The notes under the pieces were generated by a model. The model saw only the letters and a list, made by a program, of their open reading frames with translations. It did not search any database and was not told the origin of the DNA. The position numbers and the translations under genes were made by a program. Below are positions 1-9,520 of a DNA stretch of 64,000 nt, in pieces (the first letter of the stretch is position 1; each line of letters opens with the position of its first letter). Origin of the DNA: Flavobacterium ammoniigenes (GTDB taxonomy: Bacteria; Bacteroidota; Bacteroidia; Flavobacteriales; Flavobacteriaceae); the NCBI RefSeq assembly GCF_020886055.1, contig NZ_AP025184.1, positions 1,798,001-1,862,000 of the forward strand, read 5' to 3'.

Positions 1-575
1 CGAAATCAAGAGATGGCGGAGTAAAATATACCGACTATGCATTGAAGCAATTCTTTGATATGGCAAAAAAACAAGCTTGGTTCAACAACACTGTTTTTGT
101 GATTATTGCGGATCATTGTGCTTCTAGTGCAGGTAAAACAGAATTACCTTTGGACAAATATAGAATTCCGGCTATGGTATATAGTCCAGGATTTATTGCA
201 CCTCAAAAGTACAACCAATTAATGTCCCAAATTGATGTAATGCCCACACTAATGGGCTTATTGAATTTTAGCTATGAAAGTAAGTTTTACGGACAAGATG
301 TATTGGAATCTGATTACAAGCCAAGAGCATTGATTGCTACCTATCAGGATTTAGGTTTGATAAAAGACAATGTTTTGACGATTATATCGCCAAAACAACA
401 GGTCAAACAATTCCAATTGAGCTTGAAACCAAACCAAAAAATGGCTCCTGAATTTCAACTTTATTATGACCAGGTATTATTGAAAAAAGAAAGAACCGAC
501 TTAGTCAATGAAACAGTTTCGTATTATCAAACGGCCTCCGACTTATTGAAGAAAAAGAAGTACCAAAACAAATAA
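1..575 (+). CDS. LTA synthase/sulfatase-family membrane protein, C-terminal part (5' truncated)
   Basis: The reading frame is open from base 3, so this is the 3' end of a gene that begins before the window. The visible part carries the late alkaline-phosphatase-fold motif V-I-I-A-D-H-C-A-S-S, where Asp-His are metal ligands in this family, followed by the usual L-P-L-D-K-Y-R-I-P-A and S-Q-I-D-V-M-P-T segments of LTA-synthase-like phosphoglycerol transferases. The nucleophile Thr and the N-terminal membrane helices are outside the window. In flavobacteria these proteins sit in the inner membrane with a periplasmic catalytic domain; the substrate is not known from sequence. It converges on acs and shares a terminator with it. 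Family call is firm, substrate unknown. Confidence 0.85.
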   Translation, partial: KSRDGGVKYTDYALKQFFDMAKKQAWFNNTVFVIIADHCASSAGKTELPLDKYRIPAMVYSPGFIAPQKYNQLMSQIDVMPTLMGLLNFSYESKFYGQDVLESDYKPRALIATYQDLGLIKDNVLTIISPKQQVKQFQLSLKPNQKMAPEFQLYYDQVLLKKERTDLVNETVSYYQTASDLLKKKKYQNK

Positions 576-576
576 A

Positions 577-601
577 AAAAGGAGCCATAATGGCTCCTTT
601 T
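577..601. terminator. Bidirectional hairpin terminator
   Basis: Perfect 7-bp stem (GGAGCCA/TGGCTCC) with a 3-base loop, flanked by A-run and T-run. It lies between the convergent sulfatase-family gene and acs and can end both transcripts. Confidence 0.85.
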
Positions 602-622
602 ATATTGTAAGTTGATTTGAAA

Positions 623-2530
623 TTATAGCTTACCAACTTTAATTTCTTCAATAACTTCAGGATTTAATAAAGTAGTTGTATCTCCAAAATTAGAGAAGTC
701 GCCTTCTGCAATTTTACGCAAGATTCTACGCATGATTTTTCCGGAACGAGTTTTAGGTAAACCGGATACGAATTGAATTTTATCTAATTTCGCGATAGGC
801 CCAATATGGTCTGAAATATGTTGGTTGATTTCTTTGCTCAAATTATCTCTATCTCGGTACTCCCCTGTTTCTTTTAAAATTACATAACCGTACAATGCAT
901 TCCCTTTGATATCATGAGGAAAACCAACAATCGCCGATTCAGCTACGGCTGGATGCTCGTTGATGGCGTCTTCAATTGGCGCAGTTCCTAAATTATGTCC
1001 AGATACAATAACCACATCATCAACACGACCCGTAATTCTATAATAACCTACTTCGTCACGTAAAGCTCCATCACCGGTAAAATATTTACCTGGGAAAGCA
1101 CTAAAATAAGTGTCTTTATAACGTTGGTGGTCTCCCCAAATAGTTCTGGCTATTCCAGGCCAAGGAAATTTGATACACAAACTACCTACCACTTGATTAC
1201 CTTCAATTTCGTTGCGTTTATCATCCATTAGTACGGGTTGTATTCCCGGTAATGGTAGCGTAGCATAAGTCGGTTTAGTTGGGGTTACAAAAGCAATTGG
1301 AGAAATTAAAATACCTCCTGTTTCGGTTTGCCACCAAGTATCAACGACGGGACATTTTTTGCCACCTACGTGGTCATTGTACCAATGCCATGCTTCTTCA
1401 TTAATAGGTTCTCCTACAGATCCAATTACTTTTAACGATTTGAATGGGAATTTTTGTACATAGTCTAAACTCTCTTTAGCCAATGCACGAATGGCTGTTG
1501 GCGCAGTATAAAATTGTGTGACTTTGTGTTTTTCGATCACTTCCCAAAAACGACTGAAGTCGGGATAAGAAGGAATTCCTTCAAAAATAACTGTTGTGGC
1601 TCCGTTTAATAAAGGTCCGTACAGAATATAAGAATGACCCGTAATCCAACCTATATCAGCAGTACACCAAAAAATATCATTCTCTTCGTAGTTAAAAACA
1701 TTTTTAAAAGTATAGGCGGTATATACCATATAACCTGCTGTAGTGTGCACCATTCCTTTTGGTTTTCCTGTAGAACCTGAAGTATACAAAATAAACAAAG
1801 GATCTTCTGCATCCATTATTTCAGCAACATTATTGGTCAACGCTGCATCCAAAAGAGGTTGCAACCATTGGTCGCGTCCTTCTTTCATATTGATAGTAGT
1901 ATTTGTTCTTTTGGCCACTAATACTGAGTTAACAGTAGGACAATTGACCAATGCATCGTCAATAATACCTTTTAAATCAATGGTTTTATTGCCACGGAAT
2001 CCACCATCCGATGTGATCACCATTTTGCATTCAGAATCATTAATTCTCGAAGCAACTGCTGAGGCAGAAAATCCTGCAAAAACAACGGAATGAATGGCAC
2101 CAATTCTGGCACACGCTAAAACTGAAACTGCTAATTCAGGTATCATTGGAAGATAAATACAAACTCGATCGCCTTTTTTAATGCCTTGTTCTCTCAACAC
2201 ATTGGCCATTTTTCCAACACGTTCATAGAGTTCATTGTAAGTGATATGCAGTGCAGATTCGTCTGGATTATTCGGTTCAAAAATAATCGCTGTTTTTTCT
2301 CCCCTTTTAGCCAAATGACGATCGATACAATTCTTAACAATATTAACTTTGGCTTCAGTAAACCATTTAATATCGGCATTCTCCATATCAAAGTCAACCA
2401 CTTTATCCCATTGTTGGTACCAAGTAAAGTTTTCTTCTGCTATTTTTCCCCAAAATTTTCTTGGTTCGCGAATGGATTTATTATAATGTTTAAAGTATTG
2501 TTCGAAATTGTCAATTTTGTAGTAACTCAT
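623..2530 (-). CDS. acs: Acetyl-CoA synthetase (acetate-CoA ligase)
   Basis: Activates acetate to acetyl-CoA through acetyl-AMP. The 635-residue length fits Acs (E. coli 652). Visible motifs: ATP-binding loop Y-T-S-G-S-T-G-K-P-K-G near residues 249-259, D-T-W-W-Q-T-E-T-G at 397-405, and the C-terminal catalytic lysine in P-K-T-R-S-G-K-I-M-R-R (about K598). The usual G-H-R-L-G-T-A-E-I-E is G-H-N-L-G-T-A-P-I-E here, so the Arg is Asn. I chose ATG at 2530 because M-S-Y-Y-K-I begins the family homology; an upstream TTG at 2623 would add 31 non-homologous residues. AAAGGAG lies just before this ATG. Monocistronic, with a roughly 150-base AT-rich leader region. Confidence 0.95.
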   Translation of the reverse strand: MSYYKIDNFEQYFKHYNKSIREPRKFWGKIAEENFTWYQQWDKVVDFDMENADIKWFTEAKVNIVKNCIDRHLAKRGEKTAIIFEPNNPDESALHITYNELYERVGKMANVLREQGIKKGDRVCIYLPMIPELAVSVLACARIGAIHSVVFAGFSASAVASRINDSECKMVITSDGGFRGNKTIDLKGIIDDALVNCPTVNSVLVAKRTNTTINMKEGRDQWLQPLLDAALTNNVAEIMDAEDPLFILYTSGSTGKPKGMVHTTAGYMVYTAYTFKNVFNYEENDIFWCTADIGWITGHSYILYGPLLNGATTVIFEGIPSYPDFSRFWEVIEKHKVTQFYTAPTAIRALAKESLDYVQKFPFKSLKVIGSVGEPINEEAWHWYNDHVGGKKCPVVDTWWQTETGGILISPIAFVTPTKPTYATLPLPGIQPVLMDDKRNEIEGNQVVGSLCIKFPWPGIARTIWGDHQRYKDTYFSAFPGKYFTGDGALRDEVGYYRITGRVDDVVIVSGHNLGTAPIEDAINEHPAVAESAIVGFPHDIKGNALYGYVILKETGEYRDRDNLSKEINQHISDHIGPIAKLDKIQFVSGLPKTRSGKIMRRILRKIAEGDFSNFGDTTTLLNPEVIEEIKVGKL

Positions 2531-2688
2531 AACTCCTTTATTTTTTATAAAAGTATTAAATCTATTGGAATGAATAAAATATTTAAATTGATTAATTGGG
2601 CATACTATTTTAACATTATGCAATATTTATTAGATTATTTAACAATATGGTTAATTATTGATTTATTTATAAATTTGATACAAAACTA

Positions 2689-2722
2689 AAAAAGCGAGAT
2701 AGAATAAACTATCTCGCTTTTT
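2689..2722 (-). terminator. Terminator downstream of the ilv/leu operon
   Basis: Perfect stem AAGCGAGATAG/CTATCTCGCTT extended by A:T pairs, with a 6-base loop and a T-run on the minus strand. It lies about 190 bases past the ilvC stop and probably ends the leuA-ilvC transcript. Its tail overlaps a TAGTTTTG that resembles a -7 box for acs. Confidence 0.75.
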
Positions 2723-2765
2723 ACGAACAAAATTTAACAACAATTAATTGTTTGTATTTTATAGG

Positions 2766-2810
2766 AATTACATCACTTCACTTTCTATTGAGAGTGAAGT
2801 GATTGTAATT
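2766..2810. repeat. Long imperfect inverted repeat in the ilvC 3' region
   Basis: Two arms of about 20 bases (2766-2785 and 2790-2810) pair with one bulge and one mismatch around a 4-base loop. It has no T-run, so it is not a classical terminator. It sits between the ilvC stop and the terminator at 2689-2722, in the only stretch here of over 300 bases without a protein gene (2531-2915). It may be an mRNA 3'-end stabiliser, a processing site or a remnant of a small palindromic element. Confidence 0.6.
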
Positions 2811-2915
2811 GGCATAACTTTATATCTATTAGTCTCAAAAATGTAACTAATTCAAAATTTGGGATTTATGATGACATAATGCTAATTACTTTAATTAGTG
2901 TAATTCCTTGTCTTA

Positions 2916-4388
2916 CTATACAATTTTCTTCATAGCCGTCATCGATTCTCTCAACCAAGCTCCCACTTCTTCTACTGGATGGTTACGAATGATGCTGTTC
3001 ACTTCGATTAATTCTTTATTATCAACTCCATTGCTTCCGTTGTTAAATGGACGACCCACTAAATTAGAAGGCGCATTTTTAACATAGTCTGCAATTAACG
3101 GTTTACATGCGTGATCAAATAAGTAACAACCATACTCTGCTGTATCAGAAATTACTCGGTTCATTTCAAATAATTTCTTTCTTGCAATGGTATTGGCAAT
3201 AAGTGGTGTTTCGTGTAATGATTCGTAATATGCTGATTCTTCAATGATTCCAGAGTCAGTCATCGCTTCAAAAGCTAATTCCACACCCGCTTTAACCATG
3301 GCCACCATTAATACTCCATTGTCATAATACTCTTGTTCCGAGATTTCGACATCACCAGCTGGTGTTTTTTCAAAATTTGTTTCTCCAGTTGCTGCTCTCC
3401 AAGCCAATAAATTTTTATCATCATTTGCCCAGTCTTCCATCATGGTTTTAGAGAAGTGCCCTGAAATAATATCATCCATATGTTTTTGGAACAACGGACG
3501 CATAATCTCTTTCAATTCTTCAGCTACATTGAAAGCGGCAATTTTAGCAGGATTTGATAAACGGTCCATCATATTAGTGATACCACCATGTTTCAATCCT
3601 TCAGTAATGGTTTCCCATCCGTATTGAATTAATTTAGAAGCATATCCAGCATCTACTCCTTCAGCTACCATTTTGTCAAAACACAAGATAGAACCTGTTT
3701 GCAATAAACCACAAAGGATAGTTTGTTCTCCCATTAAATCAGATTTTACTTCAGCAACGAATGAAGAACGCAATACACCTGCTCTATGTCCACCTGTTGC
3801 TACTGCATAGGCTTTGGCTTGAGCCAAACCTACTCCATTTGGATCATTTTCTGGGTGAACTGCGATTAAGGTTGGAACACCAAATCCTCTTTTGTATTCT
3901 TCACGAACTTCAGAACCCGGACATTTTGGAGCACACATAATAACGGTTAAGTCTTTACGAATTTGCATTCCTTCTTCTACGATATTAAAACCGTGAGAAT
4001 ACGCTAAAGTAGCGCCTTTTTTCATCAAAGGCATGATCGCATTCACTACTGCAGTATGTTGCTTATCTGGAGTAAGGTTACATACTAAATCAGCTGTTGG
4101 GATTAATTCTTCATAGGTTCCCACTTTGAAACCATTATCAGCAGCATTTTTATAAGAAGCTCTTTTTTCTGCAATAGCTTCAGCACGTAAAGCATAAGAA
4201 ATATCTAAACCTGAATCTCTCATGTTTAAACCTTGGTTCAAACCTTGAGCTCCACATCCTACGATTACTACTTTTTTACCAGCTAATGCTTGAGTTCCTT
4301 CTGCGAATTCAGATTGATCCATGAATTCACAAACTCCTAATTGTTCTAATTGTAATCTTAGTGGTAATGAATTGAAATAATTTGCCAT
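2916..4388 (-). CDS. ilvC: Ketol-acid reductoisomerase, class II (long form)
   Basis: Catalyses NADPH- and Mg-dependent isomeroreduction of acetolactate or acetohydroxybutyrate, the second common step of Val/Ile synthesis. At 490 residues it is the long class II form (E. coli 491; class I is about 330) with a duplicated C-terminal knotted domain. The dinucleotide motif [15 protein letters not shown] lies at residues 41-55, and [14 protein letters not shown] is typical of the class. Last gene of the leuA-leuB-ilvD-ilvB-ilvN-ilvC operon, 14 bases after ilvN. Confidence 0.97.
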   Translation of the reverse strand: MANYFNSLPLRLQLEQLGVCEFMDQSEFAEGTQALAGKKVVIVGCGAQGLNQGLNMRDSGLDISYALRAEAIAEKRASYKNAADNGFKVGTYEELIPTADLVCNLTPDKQHTAVVNAIMPLMKKGATLAYSHGFNIVEEGMQIRKDLTVIMCAPKCPGSEVREEYKRGFGVPTLIAVHPENDPNGVGLAQAKAYAVATGGHRAGVLRSSFVAEVKSDLMGEQTILCGLLQTGSILCFDKMVAEGVDAGYASKLIQYGWETITEGLKHGGITNMMDRLSNPAKIAAFNVAEELKEIMRPLFQKHMDDIISGHFSKTMMEDWANDDKNLLAWRAATGETNFEKTPAGDVEISEQEYYDNGVLMVAMVKAGVELAFEAMTDSGIIEESAYYESLHETPLIANTIARKKLFEMNRVISDTAEYGCYLFDHACKPLIADYVKNAPSNLVGRPFNNGSNGVDNKELIEVNSIIRNHPVEEVGAWLRESMTAMKKIV

Positions 4389-4402
4389 TTTTTCTATTTA
4401 AT

Positions 4403-4927
4403 TTATGATTGTAATTCTTCTAATAAACTGGTAATTTCCATTTTTTCTTTGGAAACCGAAATTCTTCCTGAACGCACAAATTGCATAATTCCGAAAGGTT
4501 TTAATTTTGCATGTAACTCATCAATTTCCGAACGACGTCCTGTTTTTGAGATTACAAAAAAGTCTCTGGAAACAGTTACTATTTCAGAGTGACTTTCTTT
4601 GATGATATTTTGAATTTGTCTTTCGTCAAACAACAAACTCGAATTGATTTTGAAAATAGCACTTTCCAAGAAAATGGTTTCTTCATCAATATGATAAAAT
4701 GCTTTGATTACCTCGATTTGTTTTTCGATTTGACCAACAATATTTTTAACCCATTTTTCAGTAGTATCCACAACAATTACAAAACGAGAAACATTTTCGA
4801 TTTCTGATTCGGATACATTTAAACTTAAAATATTGATATGGCGTTTCAAGAATATCACAGATATTCTATTCAGTAAGCCTACGTTGTTTTCTGAATATAC
4901 AGAAATGGTGAATGTTTTATTTTCCAT
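4403..4927 (-). CDS. ilvN: Acetolactate synthase small (regulatory) subunit
   Basis: Regulatory partner of IlvB. Its N-terminal ACT domain (about residues 6-75, starting F-T-I-S-V-Y-S-E-N-N-V-G-L-L-N-R) normally binds valine for feedback control, and a second ACT-like half follows. Length 174 matches the IlvH/IlvN size class. It starts 4 bases after the ilvB stop, indicating translational coupling and roughly equal subunit synthesis. Confidence 0.94.
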   Translation of the reverse strand: MENKTFTISVYSENNVGLLNRISVIFLKRHINILSLNVSESEIENVSRFVIVVDTTEKWVKNIVGQIEKQIEVIKAFYHIDEETIFLESAIFKINSSLLFDERQIQNIIKESHSEIVTVSRDFFVISKTGRRSEIDELHAKLKPFGIMQFVRSGRISVSKEKMEITSLLEELQS

Positions 4928-4931
4928 AGTA

Positions 4932-6617
4932 TTAACTTAATCGGATATCAGAAACTGAAGCTCCTGTTGGAATCATTGGGAATACATTATTCTCTTTTTC
5001 TACTAAAACTTCTAGGAAATACGATTCCTTTGAAGCCATCATTTCAGCAACTGCTGCATCCAAATCTTCTCGTTTTGTTACTTTCTTTGCTTTGATGTAA
5101 TACCCTTCGGCAATAGCAATAAAATTCGGATTGATCATTTCGGTAGAAGCATAACGTTTGTCAAAAAACAGTTGTTGCCATTGGCGCACCATTCCTAAAA
5201 ACTCGTTATTCAATACTACAATCTTCACAGGAACTTGCGTTTGAAAAATAGTACCTAATTCTTGGATAGTCATTTGAAAACCACCATCACCAATTATAGC
5301 AACTACTTCACGATCAGGACGACCCATTTTGGCTCCAATAGCTGCAGGCAATGCAAATCCCATAGTTCCTAATCCTCCAGAAGTAATATTACTTTTAGTC
5401 GAATTGAATTTGGAATAACGACAGGTAAACATTTGGTGTTGCCCCACGTCCGAAACCATAATTGCATCTCCTTTCGAGTGCTTGTTAATCATTTCAATGG
5501 TTTCTCCCATTGAGATGCCTTCTTTCTTCGGTTGTAATTCGTCATTAATAACCGCTTCTAATTCGATATTGTATTTTTCTTTAAATTCGTTGTGCCAAGA
5601 TTCGTGCGTCTTAGAATCTACCATAGAAAGTATAGCAGCTAAAGTTTCTTTTACATCTCCTAAAACAGCTACATCCGCTTTCACGTTTTTATCTACTTCG
5701 GCAGGATCAATTTCAAAATGAATGACTTTGGCTTGTTTCGCATAAGTAGCTAAATTACCCGTAACACGGTCGTCAAAACGCATTCCTAAAGCAATTAAAA
5801 CATCACATTCATTAGTCAATACATTAGGACCATAATTTCCATGCATACCTACCATACCCACATTTAAGGGATGAACTGTTGGCATTGCCGAAAGACCTAA
5901 AACAGTCCATGCAGCAGGAATTCCAGTTTTTTCTACAAATGCTTTTAATTCGGCTTCCGCTTCGCCAAGAATAATTCCTTGACCAAAAACAATCATCGGT
6001 TTTTTGGCTCTATTAATGATTTCAGCAGCCGCTTTAACTTGATCCATTTTCATGGTTGGCTTTGGAACATAACTACGAATGCTAGTACATTTTTTATAAC
6101 TAAAATCCAATTCGTCAAACTGTGCATTCTTAGTAATATCAATTAAAACGGGACCTGGACGACCTGATTTAGCGATGTAAAAAGCCTTCGCCATGATTTC
6201 TGGAATCTCGTGTGCTTCTGTAATTTGGTAATTCCATTTGGTTACAGGAGTCGAAATACTAATAATGTCTGTTTCTTGAAAGGCATCCGATCCTAACAAA
6301 TGTTTTCCTACTTGGCCTGTAATACAAACCATTGGTGTCGAATCTATTTGCGCATCGGCAATTCCAGTTACTAAATTGGTAGCTCCTGGGCCTGAAGTAG
6401 CGATGGCTACTCCAACTTTTCCAGTTGCTCTGGCAAAACCTTGAGCAGCATGCGTTGCACCTTGCTCATGACGAACTAAAACATGATGTAATTCGTCTTT
6501 GAATTTATATAATTCGTCATAAACTGGCATAATCGCTCCCCCTGGGTAACCATAAACCAAGTTTACTCCTTCTTCTAATAAGCATCTAATAACAGCTTCT
6601 GCACCTGATATTCTCAT
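4932..6617 (-). CDS. ilvB: Acetolactate synthase large (catalytic) subunit
   Basis: ThDP-dependent condensation of two pyruvates, or of pyruvate and 2-ketobutyrate. The catalytic Glu lies in V-R-H-E-Q-G-A-T-H-A-A-Q-G (E51). The C-terminal ThDP/Mg motif is I-I-G-D-G-G-F-Q-M-T-I-Q-E-L, and the FAD-domain sequence G-M-V-G-M-H-G-N-Y-G-P-N is present. At 561 residues it is full length. Codes with the adjacent ilvN; ilvD lies 40 bases upstream in the same operon. Confidence 0.97.
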   Translation of the reverse strand: MRISGAEAVIRCLLEEGVNLVYGYPGGAIMPVYDELYKFKDELHHVLVRHEQGATHAAQGFARATGKVGVAIATSGPGATNLVTGIADAQIDSTPMVCITGQVGKHLLGSDAFQETDIISISTPVTKWNYQITEAHEIPEIMAKAFYIAKSGRPGPVLIDITKNAQFDELDFSYKKCTSIRSYVPKPTMKMDQVKAAAEIINRAKKPMIVFGQGIILGEAEAELKAFVEKTGIPAAWTVLGLSAMPTVHPLNVGMVGMHGNYGPNVLTNECDVLIALGMRFDDRVTGNLATYAKQAKVIHFEIDPAEVDKNVKADVAVLGDVKETLAAILSMVDSKTHESWHNEFKEKYNIELEAVINDELQPKKEGISMGETIEMINKHSKGDAIMVSDVGQHQMFTCRYSKFNSTKSNITSGGLGTMGFALPAAIGAKMGRPDREVVAIIGDGGFQMTIQELGTIFQTQVPVKIVVLNNEFLGMVRQWQQLFFDKRYASTEMINPNFIAIAEGYYIKAKKVTKREDLDAAVAEMMASKESYFLEVLVEKENNVFPMIPTGASVSDIRLS

Positions 6618-6657
6618 TTTTTTACTCTATTTGATTATTTAAATAGCTCAGAATAAT

Positions 6658-8331
6658 TTATTTATCTGTAACACAACCTGTTGCCGCACTTGAAACTGCT
6701 CTTGCATATTTTAGTAAAACTCCTTGTGTCACTTTCAATGGTGGTTGTACCCAATTGGCTCTTCGTATAGCCATTTCTTCATCAGAAATTTTGACGTTGA
6801 TGGTGTTTTTAACTGCATCTATTGTAATGACATCTCCATTTTCAATTAAAGCAATAGCACCTCCTTCGTAAGCTTCTGGCGTTACATGCCCTACAACAAA
6901 ACCGTGCGAACCTCCTGAGAAACGTCCGTCTGTAATCAAAGCAACTGTACTACCTAAACCAGCTCCCATAATTGCCGATGTTGGTTTCAACATTTCTGAC
7001 ATTCCTGGGCCTCCTTTAGGACCACAGTACCGAATAACTACAACATTTCCGGGTTTCACTTCTCCAGCTCTAACTCCAGTTATGGCTAGTTGCTCATTTT
7101 CGTAAACAATTGCTGTACCTTCAAAAAACTCTCCTTCTTTACCACTAATTTTGGCAACACATCCCTCAGTCGCGATGTTACCATAGAGAATTTGAATGTT
7201 TCCTGTAGCTTTCAATGCATTAGTAACCTCGTGAATAACATCTTGTCCGTCTTTCAAACTTGGAACTGAAGCTAAATTTTCAGCTATTGTTTTTCCGGTT
7301 ACTGTTAAACAATCACCGTGTAAAAATCCTTCTTGTAATAAATACTTCATAACTGCAGGCACACCTCCTACTTCGTGTAAGTCTTCCATTAAGTATTTAC
7401 CACTTGGTTTCAAATCAGCCAATAATGGAGTTCTATCACTAATGTCTTGGAAATCTTTTAAAGTCAATTCAATTCCTACCGAATGTGCAATAGCAATTAT
7501 ATGCATCACTGCATTGGTAGAGCCACCTAAAACAGCAACCATCGTTATGGCATTTTCAAATGCCTTACGGGTCATAATATCTCTTGGCTTGATGTCTTTC
7601 TCTAATAAAAGTTTAATTGCTTTACCCGCATCCACACACTCTTGTTTCTTTTCTGGACTTAATGCTGGATTTGAAGAACTATATGGTAAACTCATCCCTA
7701 AGGCTTCAATTGCCGATGACATCGTATTAGCAGTATACATTCCACCACAAGCACCTGCTCCTGGACATGCATTTTGAATTACACCTTTGAAATCTTCCGG
7801 TGTAATGGTGTTGTTGAATTTTTTTCCTAAAGCTTCAAAAGCTGAAACGATATTCAACGATTCACCTTTCCATTTTCCAGAATGAATAGAACCGCCATAG
7901 ACCATAATTGAAGGGCGATTTAGTCTACCCATAGCCATTACTGATCCTGGCATGTTTTTATCACAACCGGGAACTGCAATCATGGCATCATACCATTGAG
8001 CTCCCATTACTGCTTCAATTGAATCTGCAATAATATCTCTAGATACCAAAGAATAACGCATTCCATCATTACCATTTGAAATACCATCACTTACACCAAT
8101 AGTATTAAAAATTAAACCTACTAAATCCGCTTTCCAAACACCCGCTTTGATATCCTTTGCTAAATCATTTAAGTGCATGTTACAAGTATTTCCATCATAA
8201 CCCATACTCACAATTCCTACCTGCGCTTTTTTAAGATCTTCTTCAGTTAATCCAATTCCGTACAACATGGCTTGAGAAGCAGGTTGTGTTTCGTCTTGCG
8301 TGATTGTCTTACTGTATTTATTTAATTCCAT
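6658..8331 (-). CDS. ilvD: Dihydroxy-acid dehydratase
   Basis: Dehydrates 2,3-dihydroxy-3-methyl acids to the 2-keto acids of Val and Ile. Three cysteines expected to hold the Fe-S cluster are visible at about C50 (Y-D-G-N-T-C-N), C123 ([11 protein letters not shown]) and C195 ([14 protein letters not shown]); this spacing fits the [2Fe-2S] IlvD group. I use the ATG at 8331 (557 residues). A start 10 codons upstream (8361) adds only [10 protein letters not shown], without family likeness. Confidence 0.96.
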   Translation of the reverse strand: MELNKYSKTITQDETQPASQAMLYGIGLTEEDLKKAQVGIVSMGYDGNTCNMHLNDLAKDIKAGVWKADLVGLIFNTIGVSDGISNGNDGMRYSLVSRDIIADSIEAVMGAQWYDAMIAVPGCDKNMPGSVMAMGRLNRPSIMVYGGSIHSGKWKGESLNIVSAFEALGKKFNNTITPEDFKGVIQNACPGAGACGGMYTANTMSSAIEALGMSLPYSSSNPALSPEKKQECVDAGKAIKLLLEKDIKPRDIMTRKAFENAITMVAVLGGSTNAVMHIIAIAHSVGIELTLKDFQDISDRTPLLADLKPSGKYLMEDLHEVGGVPAVMKYLLQEGFLHGDCLTVTGKTIAENLASVPSLKDGQDVIHEVTNALKATGNIQILYGNIATEGCVAKISGKEGEFFEGTAIVYENEQLAITGVRAGEVKPGNVVVIRYCGPKGGPGMSEMLKPTSAIMGAGLGSTVALITDGRFSGGSHGFVVGHVTPEAYEGGAIALIENGDVITIDAVKNTINVKISDEEMAIRRANWVQPPLKVTQGVLLKYARAVSSAATGCVTDK

Positions 8332-8386
8332 TGTTGTTATTCTTATTATTTTGAAGTTCAATAATTAACTTCTGTTTTATTTATTT

Positions 8387-9502
8387 TTATACTATTGTTG
8401 ATTGACCGAGTTGAACGAAGTCTTTTTTGAAATACAGATCTCCTTCGTTTAAAATGTAGTTCACCACAAAGTCTCCTACTTCGTTGGTTCCAAATTGCGA
8501 GTCTACTTTCAAATCCACAGTGACGACATTACTAACAATTGCTTTTTCAACCGCTGCAATCACTTTTTTGGATTCTGTATCCAAACCAAAATGATCTAAT
8601 AACAAGGCTACAGAAAGTATGGAAGCAATCGGATTGGCTATATTTTTTCCTTTGGCTTCGGTATAACAGCCGTGTATTGGTTCAAATAACGAATGCTTTT
8701 CTCCTATAGAAGCGGATGACATTAACCCAATAGAACCTGAAATCACACTAGCTTCATCGGATAAAATATCACCAAATAAATTATCAGTTAACAGCACATC
8801 AAATTGTCTTGGATTGACAATAATTTGCATTGAAGCATTGTCAACATACATGCATTCTAAAGTAACATCTGGGTATTCGGTAGCGATTTTAGTTACTACT
8901 TTACGCCATAATCTTGAAGTTTCTAATACATTGGCTTTATCTACCAAAGTCACTTTTTTACGGCGATTTTGTGCTTCTTTAAAAGCCAAATGGGTAATTT
9001 TTATAATTTCTTCTTCATTGTATTCACACAAATCAGAAGCATAAGTTCCCGCTTCATTAGTATTCTTTTCTCCAAAATACAGTCCGCCATTGAGTTCTCG
9101 ATACACCACAAAATCAGTACCCTGAAGCACTTCTTTTTTAATTGGCGATGAATTCATCAACTTAGGATAGGCTTTGATCGGTCTGATATTGGCAAACAAA
9201 CCCAATTCTTTACGAAGTTGAAGCAAACCTTGTTCCGGGCGTACTTTGGCCTCTGGATTGTTATCGTATTTCGGATCACCAATAGCACCAAACAAAATAG
9301 AATCGGTATTTCTACATAAATTCAAGGTCTGTTCAGGAAGTGGTTTTCCCGTTTTTTCGATGGCAATAGCACCAATATAAGCATCTTCAAAAACAAATTC
9401 GTGATTGTACACCACGCCAATAGCATGCAAAGCTTTCTTAGCTTGCAAGGTTACCTCTGGACCAATTCCGTCTCCTGAAAGTACTGCTATTTTTAAATTC
9501 AT
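8387..9502 (-). CDS. leuB: 3-isopropylmalate dehydrogenase
   Basis: NAD-dependent oxidative decarboxylation of 3-isopropylmalate in leucine synthesis. Substrate-binding arginines occur in R-P-E-Q-G-L-L-Q-L-R-K-E-L-G-L-F-A-N-I-R-P (about 88-108, read with intervening residues), followed by Y-R-E-L-N-G-G-L-Y-F-G and the metal-site D-N-L-F-G-D-I-L-S-D-E. Start M-N-L-K-I-A-V-L-S-G-D-G-I-G-P-E is canonical. It begins 18 bases after leuA, so the two are co-transcribed. Length 371 is normal for the family. Confidence 0.96.
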   Translation of the reverse strand: MNLKIAVLSGDGIGPEVTLQAKKALHAIGVVYNHEFVFEDAYIGAIAIEKTGKPLPEQTLNLCRNTDSILFGAIGDPKYDNNPEAKVRPEQGLLQLRKELGLFANIRPIKAYPKLMNSSPIKKEVLQGTDFVVYRELNGGLYFGEKNTNEAGTYASDLCEYNEEEIIKITHLAFKEAQNRRKKVTLVDKANVLETSRLWRKVVTKIATEYPDVTLECMYVDNASMQIIVNPRQFDVLLTDNLFGDILSDEASVISGSIGLMSSASIGEKHSLFEPIHGCYTEAKGKNIANPIASILSVALLLDHFGLDTESKKVIAAVEKAIVSNVVTVDLKVDSQFGTNEVGDFVVNYILNEGDLYFKKDFVQLGQSTIV

Positions 9503-9520
9503 TGTATACGTTTTTAGAAA

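Noticed and set aside
2681..2688. TAGTTTTG as acs promoter
   Set aside because: It is in the terminator tail, has no TTG at -33 and would give a leader of about 146 bases; not listed as a feature.
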